From assembly GCA_021792075.1 (NCBI GenBank), contig JAJYVK010000112.1, positions 1 to 5,980 of the forward strand: a DNA stretch of 5,980 nucleotides, in the 5' to 3' direction. This DNA is from Actinomycetes bacterium (GTDB lineage: Bacteria > Actinomycetota > Acidimicrobiia > Acidimicrobiales > Acidimicrobiaceae). This document shows positions 1-5,009 of this stretch, piece after piece. Each line of letters starts with the position of its first letter. The stretch's first letter is position 1. Both the position numbers and the translations under genes were made by a program. The notes beneath the pieces were generated by a model. That model saw nothing but the letters and a program-made list of their open reading frames with translations. It was not told the origin of the DNA and did no database searches.

Positions 1-2
1 TG

Positions 3-350
3 ACCCCCTTCGCCCCCCGGGGCTTCCAGGAGATTTGGGGTGTAGTCGGTACAGCTGGAGATCTCGTGGAGCTCGCGGAGGAGCATCTAGCAGACCTTGC
101 TGATGGATTGGTTCGAGTCTTCAGGTACTACGATGCGCACAACTTTTCTGCTTTCAACTACTCAATGGCTGGTGGCGGTCCGGAGTCTTCAAGCATTGGA
201 TTTAGGCTGGTGTTCCGGATTTTGGTCAGGTCAAACCCTGACAAGTATTATCGTAGCGACGTAACCTATTTCGAGCGCCTGCTCGATGAGCCGCTGCTCG
301 ACATATCCCCGGAACAGGTGGCTAGCGACGCGCGCGAGTTCTTCAGCTGA
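3..350 (+). CDS. C-terminal fragment of a GalT-like (galactose-1-phosphate uridylyltransferase/HIT-fold) protein
   Basis: The reading frame is open from base 3 to the TGA at 348-350, so the gene enters from outside the window; the GTG at 66 is internal and not the likely start. The visible 115 residues begin TPFAPRGFQEIWGVV and include HNFSAFNYSMAGGG, GFRLVFRILVR, YYRSDVTYFERL and a final LLDISPEQVASDAREFF. This pattern (a His-Asn-Phe core strand, a glycine turn, FR..R strands, then YYR.DV..FERL.DE and a P.E.VA helix) resembles the C-terminal domain of bacterial and archaeal GalT-like nucleotidyltransferases. Those enzymes transfer a nucleotide between sugar phosphates. The catalytic HxH motif, if there is one, lies upstream of the window, so activity cannot be judged. 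The gene converges on the ferric-reductase-like gene and overlaps it by 8 bp. A different HIT-superfamily enzyme is possible. Confidence 0.6.
   Translation, partial: TPFAPRGFQEIWGVVGTAGDLVELAEEHLADLADGLVRVFRYYDAHNFSAFNYSMAGGGPESSSIGFRLVFRILVRSNPDKYYRSDVTYFERLLDEPLLDISPEQVASDAREFFS
343..350. other. Palindrome TCAGCTGA carrying both convergent stop codons
   Basis: The 8-bp perfect palindrome TCAGCTGA is the exact overlap of two convergent genes. Read on plus it ends the GalT-like gene with TGA (348-350). Read on minus it ends the ferric-reductase-like gene with TGA (345-343). No terminator-type hairpin with a T tract is visible between the genes, so each transcript must run into the opposite coding region before stopping. 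Confidence 0.9.
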
Positions 351-1101
351 TTTTCTGGATCCTGGGCTCCCTATTTCTTCGTTTGGCCGTGTACCTCGAG
401 TAGCCGAGGATGATCAACGCCAGTGCGGTGATGAGATACATGTAGGCTAGAGCAGAGCTGTCCGTGCCTGCAAAGACAGCGTGTATCCAGATCAGGGCCA
501 ATGAGATCATGCTGAATCGATGGATGTTCAGCCAGCCGCGTCTCCCGAAGCCAATTCTCAAACGTGCCGAAAGGCCTGTTAAAAGTCCTGCATACAGTCC
601 TGTAGTCCCAAGAGCTACTGCCAGCGGCCTGTATCCGGAGCGGAAGGGTATAAAGGCTCCAGCCAAGCCTACATTCGCGTAATTATCGAGAATTATCGAC
701 ATGATGTGCAGAGCCGAAAAGCTCAACGTGAAAACAGCCAGAAGAGTGTGAAATCGCATCCTGGTTATCGGATGTAACAGCTTGAGTTGATGTTTCCAAG
801 GATGCGAGAGCAGCAGTCCAGTCATTGCCAACAGCCAAAACAAGAGGTAGGCAGTGATTCCGCTTGCCCTGGCTAAAAGCCACGGTGCCATTTTCGGCTG
901 GTCAAGAGTGTGCGATTCAAAGATGGTGAGCAGATATCCGATTCCGATGGCGTTTGCCGTTACTACCAGAACCGTGAAGAAGTCGCTCAGAAGCGAGCGC
1001 TGACTATCCGTATCGATGAACTCGTCTGTGAAGTCGTCCCTTATAGCGCGGGGCTCAGCCACGAGCTTCTCGCTTTCTGGTCTCTGGTCTCTGAAGGTCA
1101 C
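343..1101 (-). CDS. Ferric-reductase-like transmembrane haem protein
   Basis: Predicted 252-residue integral membrane cytochrome b of the ferric reductase-like transmembrane type. Such proteins carry electrons across the membrane through two stacked b haems. A charged N-terminal tail (1-36) is followed by about six hydrophobic helices near 38-60, 73-99, 117-138, 158-178, 195-211 and 217-234. Histidines H118 and H132 lie on helix 3, and H194 and H207 at the start and within helix 5. Spacings of 14 and 13 match the family's bis-His haem ligands. No FAD- or NAD-binding domain follows, so the electron donor must be another protein or quinol. The start is GTG: the codon just before it is an in-frame TGA, and the apbE stop TAA is 3 nt upstream (TAATGAGTG). 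No strong ribosome site is visible, which suggests translational coupling to apbE. It is the last gene of the four-gene operon. Family call strong; acceptor unknown. Confidence 0.85.
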   Translation of the reverse strand: MTFRDQRPESEKLVAEPRAIRDDFTDEFIDTDSQRSLLSDFFTVLVVTANAIGIGYLLTIFESHTLDQPKMAPWLLARASGITAYLLFWLLAMTGLLLSHPWKHQLKLLHPITRMRFHTLLAVFTLSFSALHIMSIILDNYANVGLAGAFIPFRSGYRPLAVALGTTGLYAGLLTGLSARLRIGFGRRGWLNIHRFSMISLALIWIHAVFAGTDSSALAYMYLITALALIILGYSRYTAKRRNREPRIQKIS

Positions 1102-1104
1102 TCA

Positions 1105-2070
1105 TTAGAGGCTGTTCCAGATTATGTAGGGTTCAGCTAAGGAGTTTCTGAAGATCTCGCCACGATCGGTTATCCATACCGCCGCGACGCCGCGAATTTC
1201 CGAAAACTCCCTGATGCTATCCCGGCCGACAAGGAAGAGCGATTTCGACCAGACTTCGGCCAAAGCAGGATCGTTGTCTATAACTGTTACAGCCGCCAAT
1301 CCATTTCCACCCGGCTCTCCCGTTCTGGGATCGATTATGTGGTGTCTTAGAACTCCATTCTGCCACCAACTGCGCACTGCAGTGGATGAGGTGCAAACAG
1401 CGATGTCCGACAGTCGCAAAACCATGAGCGGGTCACCGTCCGGCTGAAATGGATTCTGGACGCCTATGTTCCAGCCGGCGCCTGTCGGGCCAGTGCCGGA
1501 ACAGATGCAGTCTCCACCAGCTTCAATCAAGAAATTTGGCGTCTCTGGCTCAATCTCTTTTGCCGACCACCTAAGGGCAAGGCCTTTGCCGATGCCGCCT
1601 AGATCTATCGGGAACTCTCCAACGCGCACTTTGCCATTTGATTCGAATTCGGGCTTCCAGTCATTCAGTGCCTGGCGCGTACGGCTGCTGGGGTTGGACC
1701 GTGAATCCGGTAGGCCGGCAGTCCAGGAATTTACATATCCAAGTGAGGTCAGGTCCCGGAGGATCCTTGGATCGAATAGTCCCTTGGTCACCTTGTAGGC
1801 ATCGTATGCTTCGGAGATCGCCGAGAAGCACAGCGGAGCCACTGAGTGCCAGTCGGAGGGAGATTGATTCAGTTTTGACAAATCAGTGCTTTGGCGAAAT
1901 CTCGAGCAGGATGCTTCAGTCTCCGAGAATACAGCCCTAACCCTATCCAGAGCTTTCTGGTGATAATCCGCCGCTGCAGTAGGCGTGTGGCATACCGAAA
2001 CGATTACCGAAGTGGCCATGGCACGGAATGAGCCGGATATTTGGAGGACCCCGGCATCATCCGAGTGCAC
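1105..2070 (-). CDS. apbE: FAD:protein FMN transferase (ApbE family)
   Basis: Proteins of this family cleave FAD and attach FMN through a phosphoester bond to a Thr or Ser of a target protein. The 321-residue product has near-full family length and the family motifs in order: FRAMATSV near 15-22, SRF (56-58) with DLSKLN, FDPRI (99-103), DLGGIGKG (156-163), EAGGD (183-187), TSSTAVRSW (227-235) and HHIIDPRTGEP (243-253). Where many characterised members have Asp and Thr as Mg ligands (DALST), this one has E272 and K276 (EVWSK). From memory, an E/K form also occurs in other actinobacterial relatives, so it may be a subfamily trait rather than decay. There is no signal peptide or lipobox, so the protein probably works in the cytoplasm. 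The start is GTG, 14 nt inside the preceding gene, with GGGG six bases upstream. It sits between two candidate substrate proteins and the haem membrane protein. Confidence 0.9.
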   Translation of the reverse strand: MHSDDAGVLQISGSFRAMATSVIVSVCHTPTAAADYHQKALDRVRAVFSETEASCSRFRQSTDLSKLNQSPSDWHSVAPLCFSAISEAYDAYKVTKGLFDPRILRDLTSLGYVNSWTAGLPDSRSNPSSRTRQALNDWKPEFESNGKVRVGEFPIDLGGIGKGLALRWSAKEIEPETPNFLIEAGGDCICSGTGPTGAGWNIGVQNPFQPDGDPLMVLRLSDIAVCTSSTAVRSWWQNGVLRHHIIDPRTGEPGGNGLAAVTVIDNDPALAEVWSKSLFLVGRDSIREFSEIRGVAAVWITDRGEIFRNSLAEPYIIWNSL

Positions 2071-2515
2071 GAGATGCCCCGGTTGAGCCGTGAGTGGGTG
2101 GAGGAGTGGTTACCACCTGTCTGGGAATGCTGGGTGGGCTCTGAGCCGGAGTCGAGGGAGCCTGTGTCCGGACAGTACTAGGCGAATTGATGTTCGGTGC
2201 ACCTGAACCGACGGACGCTGTCGCGCCAACAAGCTCTTGTATTTGGGCTCTCAGCTGAGCGATCTGCGATTTGAGGTCGCTGACCCTTTGCTGCTCCTGT
2301 TGCTGCAATGGACTGAGGGTGGTGGTTGTCTGACTTGTCGTTGTCGTAGCGCCAGGGCTTGTAGCCGCTGTATTTGATATAGGGTAGCTGTGGTTTATCG
2401 CTCTGGACACGTAGATGGTCGAGACAACTCCGACCCCTGTCGAGAGCGGGTATAGCACGACCAGTGGAACGAGTTTTCTAAGTCTTGTCTGCTGCTCCTT
2501 TGAGAGATTCATCAT
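2057..2515 (-). CDS. Membrane-anchored Thr-rich coiled-coil protein, unknown function
   Basis: I do not recognise this 152-residue protein. A basic N-terminus (KEQQTRLRK) precedes one hydrophobic segment (about 15-36), so it is probably anchored with the C-terminus outside. Next come a Thr-rich linker (57-66), a Gln/Leu heptad region at about 68-96 that looks like a coiled coil (LQQQEQQRVSDLKSQIAQLR), and a Pro/Ser/Thr tail. The tail ends PPTHGSTGASRALG, in which HGSTGAS (142-148) resembles the ApbE target pattern DGxSGAT. There are no cysteines and no lipobox. The layout parallels the upstream 160-residue protein: hydrophobic N-terminus, Thr tract, coiled coil, then PPT-x3-TGAS-x-A. The start is the first of two adjacent ATGs, 14 nt after the previous stop, with only a weak ribosome site. 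Its 3' end overlaps apbE by 14 nt. Possible roles are an anchored flavin carrier or a scaffold for the redox operon; both are inference. Confidence 0.75.
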   Translation of the reverse strand: MMNLSKEQQTRLRKLVPLVVLYPLSTGVGVVSTIYVSRAINHSYPISNTAATSPGATTTTSQTTTTLSPLQQQEQQRVSDLKSQIAQLRAQIQELVGATASVGSGAPNINSPSTVRTQAPSTPAQSPPSIPRQVVTTPPPTHGSTGASRALG

Positions 2516-2529
2516 CCCGGTGCTAGGTG

Positions 2530-3012
2530 TCAGTCGTCGCTTTTAGCGGCAACCGAGACCGCTGAAGAAGTTGTTCCGTCCTTGCCCGATACGGAGGTGG
2601 TCACGTGTTCGCCAGAGTCGTCTGATGATCCGTCATCGGACTTCGCGGAGCTTGCGCCGGTGGTAGCGTTGGTCGGTGGAATAGAGCTCGTTGTCGTGGG
2701 ATTTCCGGAAAGGAAGGCTGCGTTGTTGTTTGCGTTTGCAACCGCAGCTGGCGCAACCCTGCTCGCAAGGGTAGACTTGGCAGAGTCCAGCTCCTGCTGC
2801 AGCTTTGCCGCCTCGTTCGATAGCTGATTGATCTCGGCAGAAGTTGGATTTTGTGTCGTTGTGGTGGCAGAAGTGGTAGTCGGCGCTATCTGACTTGTTG
2901 GAAGCGACGGGGGTGCGGTCACGGTTACTGCATGAATGGCCGTTGCTGATCCTGCACCAATGCCTATTGCCGCTGCCAACTTGACAAAGCTTGCTCTGGA
3001 TATCAATTTCAT
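2530..3012 (-). CDS. Exported Thr/Ser/Asp-rich protein with Tat-like signal, unknown function
   Basis: I do not recognise this 160-residue protein, the first gene of the operon. Its N-terminus (SRASFVK, then a moderately hydrophobic stretch to about residue 30) resembles a twin-arginine signal S-R-R-x-F-L-K whose second Arg is Ala. A plausible cleavage site follows ATA (23-25). The rest is low complexity: Thr-rich 45-53, a short helical/coiled-coil region about 58-85 (INQLSNEAAKLQQELDSAK), an Asn/Ala patch, PPTNATTGASSA at 112-123, and an acidic Ser/Asp tail with AKSDD at 123-127 and again at the C-terminus (156-160). There are no cysteines, no lipobox and no recognisable FMN-binding domain. 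The ATG directly abuts AGGAGG with no spacer. A TTG at codon 3 (3006-3004) has the better six-base spacing and may be the true start. Its role may be as an exported partner or flavinylation target of ApbE; this is inference. Confidence 0.75.
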   Translation of the reverse strand: MKLISRASFVKLAAAIGIGAGSATAIHAVTVTAPPSLPTSQIAPTTTSATTTTQNPTSAEINQLSNEAAKLQQELDSAKSTLASRVAPAAVANANNNAAFLSGNPTTTSSIPPTNATTGASSAKSDDGSSDDSGEHVTTSVSGKDGTTSSAVSVAAKSDD

Positions 3013-3018
3013 CCTCCT
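3013..3018 (-). promoter_or_regulatory. Strong Shine-Dalgarno site AGGAGG abutting the ATG of the first operon gene
   Basis: On the minus strand the sequence reads CGAGGAGGATGAAATTG. This is the strongest ribosome site of any gene here, yet it has zero spacing to the ATG. The spacing to the in-frame TTG at 3006-3004 is six bases, which is near optimal. The site therefore argues for a TTG start, or for use of the earlier GAGG part of the site with the ATG. Confidence 0.6.
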
Positions 3019-3032
3019 CGATCGCTATGTAC
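3017..3032 (-). repeat. Leader element GTACATAG-N-GAT-N-GAG, copy 1
   Basis: Read on the minus strand, this lies just before the first gene of the redox operon; the GTACATAG part is 12 nt from the ATG. A second copy at 5010-5025 matches at 14 of 16 positions and sits 11 nt from the start of the PAP2 gene. It may be a shared promoter or 5'-leader element; function unknown. Confidence 0.45.
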
Positions 3033-3059
3033 AGTATTCACGGCCCGGCTAGGCATTGC

Positions 3060-3065
3060 ATTATG
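3060..3065 (-). promoter_or_regulatory. Possible -10 box (CATAAT) for the redox operon
   Basis: CATAAT on the minus strand differs from TATAAT at one position and lies about 48 nt upstream of the first gene's ATG. The position 17 nt further upstream reads CGCTAA, which is not a -35 match. Support is therefore limited to the -10 similarity and the location. Confidence 0.2.
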
Positions 3066-3182
3066 CGCAAATGAGAATCTTCTTAGCGAGAGCTGCTATT
3101 TCACCTTGGTCTCTTGGGGTTTTTTGAATTTTATCTGAGTTGTAGGAGATCTTGTTGGGCTGACTAGTTCTGGTTAAAGCAG

Positions 3183-3196
3183 TGGCTTCGAGGCCA
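3183..3196. other. Small hairpin in the gap after the DsbA-like gene
   Basis: TGGC and GCCA arms enclose a T/G wobble pair and a TCGA loop. It is flanked further out by GGTT (3172-3175) and AACC (3197-3200), so the two inverted repeats are nested with a 7-nt bulge. It lies about 110 nt beyond the stop of the DsbA-like gene. It lacks a T tract on the minus strand, so calling it a terminator would be weak. Confidence 0.2.
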
Positions 3197-3306
3197 AACC
3201 GTTTTAGCGTGAGAATCTAGAAGCTATGGCAACCTACGCTCGGGTGAGTTAATCAATGGCCCCGTCGGCTGAGGAGGGTATGCGTTGCGGACTTCAGTGC
3301 GAGAGG

Positions 3307-3912
3307 TTAATTGGTTATCTTGGTGTGCTTGATTTCGTTGATTTCGGAGTGGTTGGCTATCTGGTCCACAATCTTCTCGATGTAGTCGATTGAATTCTGC
3401 GGATTTCCGTCGGCCCGTTTCATCAGACGAACGAAGGCTGCCTTTCCATCGGCAAAAATTGTCGGCACTCCGAAGACCGAGTATTTTGCTACGGATGCTT
3501 CATGCTCCTCCCGATACTGCTTGAGGGGCCAACCCGAAGCGATTTCAGAAAAGATCGCGTCCGATTCCAAGCCGGTCTGGGAGATTGCCTCTTCAAGCAC
3601 CTCTCTCTTGCGCAGGTCCTTGCCCTGATCATGTCTCATGGAGAAGAGTAACACGTGAAATTTCAAAAAGGATTCGGGAAATTTGTCCCTGATGACGATG
3701 CCGACCTGGCCCGCCAGCAACTCATCCGCTTTGGATGGATCTTCCCAGGAGGTAGGGTCGCCTTCCTCGGTGTGTACGTCCGTCAGAGAAAATGGCGTAA
3801 AAGCTACTTCCCAGTCCGCCCCGTTTTGAAGTCCGATAACTATGTGCTCATTGATGATTCGGGCGAACGGACAACGGTAATCCCAGTTGACGTTGAACTT
3901 TAGAGTATCCAT
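3307..3912 (-). CDS. DsbA-family (thioredoxin-fold) protein with a CPFA site
   Basis: Thioredoxin-fold protein of the DsbA/FrnE superfamily, 201 residues from the chosen ATG. The first strand is followed by NWDYRCPFARIINEHI, which places a single Cys (C14) in a C-P-F-A motif instead of CxxC. The cis-proline segment is FGVPTIF (P150). The insert between is helical, as expected. NWDYRCPFAR, GADWEV and FSLTDVHTEEGDP.SW resemble a family of actinobacterial DsbA-like proteins I recall, whose substrate is not known to me. There is no signal peptide, so it is probably cytoplasmic. With one active-site Cys it is unlikely to be a classical disulfide oxidase; a thiol-conjugate-dependent reductase or isomerase is possible. 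The frame continues upstream to a GTG at 3927 (five more residues, MVVIC). I prefer the ATG at 3912 because family members start close to the first strand, but neither start has a clear ribosome site. It lies 68 nt after the Nudix gene. Confidence 0.8.
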   Translation of the reverse strand: MDTLKFNVNWDYRCPFARIINEHIVIGLQNGADWEVAFTPFSLTDVHTEEGDPTSWEDPSKADELLAGQVGIVIRDKFPESFLKFHVLLFSMRHDQGKDLRKREVLEEAISQTGLESDAIFSEIASGWPLKQYREEHEASVAKYSVFGVPTIFADGKAAFVRLMKRADGNPQNSIDYIEKIVDQIANHSEINEIKHTKITN

Positions 3913-3980
3913 GCAAATTACAACCACAACGTCTGGGCCGTAATTCCCTGAACTGGAATCAGTAATGCGAAATTTGCAGA

Positions 3981-4412
3981 TTAGTCAAGCTGTAGCTTGC
4001 TGAGTGCACCCTGGGCAGACTCAAGGACATCACGGTCCCGATTGTATGTAAGCGCATTCACCGCCAGGTGAAATGGCATCCAGGCAAGGGAGTCAACCTC
4101 TTCGTTCGGTGTGAACTCCCCTTCGGCAACGAGCATAAGCCAGTATCGAACCAGCTTCGATCGTCCAGAACTGTCTTGGTATTTGGTGGAGCGGATTTCC
4201 TGCATCGGGCGACACTTATAGCCAGTTTCCTCCCAGACCTCTCTTAGAGCACATTGAATGGGGTCTTCGCCATCGTCCTGTTTGCCTTTCGGGAAGCTCC
4301 AGTCATCGTAGCGAGGCCTATGGACCAGGGCGTAGAAGTATTCTTCCTCCTCATGACCGCCCTTCCGAACTACCACACCCCCGTTTGCGAGGATCTTCTG
4401 ATTTGATATCAT
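3981..4412 (-). CDS. Nudix hydrolase, MutT1-like single domain
   Basis: Nudix pyrophosphohydrolases cleave a nucleoside diphosphate linked to another group, using a Mg-binding helix. This 143-residue protein has a perfect Nudix box, G43-x5-E49-x7-R57-E58-V-x-E61-E62-x-G64-Y65. The residues before it, HRPRYDDWSFPKGK, and the later EFTPNEEVDSLAWMP and YNRDRDVL closely resemble the N-terminal domain of mycobacterial MutT1, which acts on 8-oxo-guanine nucleotides and diadenosine polyphosphates. MutT1 also has a C-terminal histidine-phosphatase domain. Here the gene stops after the Nudix domain, and no RHG-type domain follows. Likely roles are nucleotide-pool cleaning or removal of dinucleoside polyphosphates; the substrate is not decided by sequence. 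The ATG is 9 nt after the PAP2 stop, so the two are very likely co-transcribed. The ribosome site is weak. Confidence 0.9.
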   Translation of the reverse strand: MISNQKILANGGVVVRKGGHEEEEYFYALVHRPRYDDWSFPKGKQDDGEDPIQCALREVWEETGYKCRPMQEIRSTKYQDSSGRSKLVRYWLMLVAEGEFTPNEEVDSLAWMPFHLAVNALTYNRDRDVLESAQGALSKLQLD

Positions 4413-4421
4413 TTGCCCAGT

Positions 4422-5006
4422 TTAGTCGCGGTAAATGCCGCGAAATAGCTTTGCGAAGACCCATCCGATAAGTAGGCCGCCAATAACGTCTGACGCGTGG
4501 TGAATCTTTACATGGATTCTGCTTGGCGCAACTATCAGGGCTAACAGCAAATAGAGCGGAGCCAGCGAGTCATCTTCAGAGAGGAAGATGTAGGCGCATA
4601 CGGCCGCACTTGAGTGCCCGCTGGGAAAGGACGATGTGAGCGGTTGGCGAAGCGGTAACGGTCTATCACCAGAGTATGAGGGACGTTCTCTTCTGAAGAT
4701 ACTTTTGACTCCCAGGTTCACCACGATTGACTCGGCAAGAAGTGCGACTGTGGCGCGCTTGGCTAGTTTTGCCTGCTCCTGCGATCTAAGGGCTTTTATG
4801 GCAGCAAGTAGGAACCAGAGAATCGAGTGGTCAGCCATGGCTGAGGCGGTGTAGAAGAGCCGGTTGAACCAAATGTTCTTCCTGAGGGGCTCAAAGAGGT
4901 CGTCGACCGTCTCGTCGAATCGGGCAACTGCTTTTCGCATCGATTCCGGGTCCCTAAGGAAATCAGCCAATCCCTTTGCCGATAGCTGGTTCATGTCCCG
5001 ATCCAT
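4422..5006 (-). CDS. PAP2-superfamily membrane phosphatase
   Basis: Membrane phosphatase of the type 2 phosphatidic acid phosphatase superfamily, which hydrolyses lipid phosphates or diphosphates such as phosphatidate or undecaprenyl diphosphate. All three catalytic motifs are intact in the 194 residues: K101-x6-R108-P109, P128-S-G-H131, and S162-R163-x5-H169-x3-D173. H131 and H169 are the expected proton donor and nucleophile. Hydrophobic helices lie near 60-71, 86-100, 132-143, 148-161 and 173-187, after a roughly 45-residue amphipathic N-terminal region. The first ATG is used; another in-frame ATG at codon 5 (4994) is possible. It is the first gene of a PAP2-Nudix pair. The actual lipid substrate cannot be told from the motifs. 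Confidence 0.9.
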   Translation of the reverse strand: MDRDMNQLSAKGLADFLRDPESMRKAVARFDETVDDLFEPLRKNIWFNRLFYTASAMADHSILWFLLAAIKALRSQEQAKLAKRATVALLAESIVVNLGVKSIFRRERPSYSGDRPLPLRQPLTSSFPSGHSSAAVCAYIFLSEDDSLAPLYLLLALIVAPSRIHVKIHHASDVIGGLLIGWVFAKLFRGIYRD

Positions 5007-5009
5007 TCA

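Larger units (their letters stand above)
3013..3306. other. Non-coding gap: leader of the redox operon and region downstream of the DsbA-like gene
   Basis: This 294-bp gap has no convincing gene on either strand. Its left part must hold the promoter of the four-gene operon. The best -10 look-alike on minus is CATAAT (3065-3060), about 48 nt before the ATG, but no TTGACA-like -35 stands at the right distance. Its right part should hold the terminator of the DsbA-like gene. The only compact hairpin is TGGC(T)-TCGA-(G)GCCA at 3183-3196, without a proper U tract. A G4T6 run at 3117-3126 has no inverted repeat beside it. I see no tRNA or riboswitch. Confidence 0.5.

Noticed and set aside
464..1140. 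Plus-strand open frames opposite the ferric-reductase-like gene
   Set aside because: Their products have no domain-like pattern, and the minus-strand gene has clear helices and haem histidines; these are antisense shadows.
1214..1940. Three plus-strand open frames opposite apbE
   Set aside because: They overlap each other and the well-supported apbE frame, and the products are Arg/Ser/Pro-rich without motifs.
2310..2360. Tandem DNA repeat in the Thr-rich coding region
   Set aside because: The Thr codons vary and no fixed unit recurs; it is amino-acid low complexity, not a DNA repeat array.
2938..3012. Lipoprotein signal in the first operon protein
   Set aside because: The protein contains no cysteine, so no lipobox is possible; the same holds for the second small protein.
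3113..3126. CTTGGGGTTTTTT run as an intrinsic terminator
   Set aside because: There is no inverted repeat before the T run; the CTTGG copies nearby are direct, not inverted. No plus-strand gene would use it.
3256..3393. Short plus-strand ORF (45 codons) in the gap, with GAGGAGGG before an internal ATG
   Set aside because: Most of it is antisense to the end of the DsbA-like gene, and the ribosome-like site lies only two bases from the ATG; nothing else supports it.
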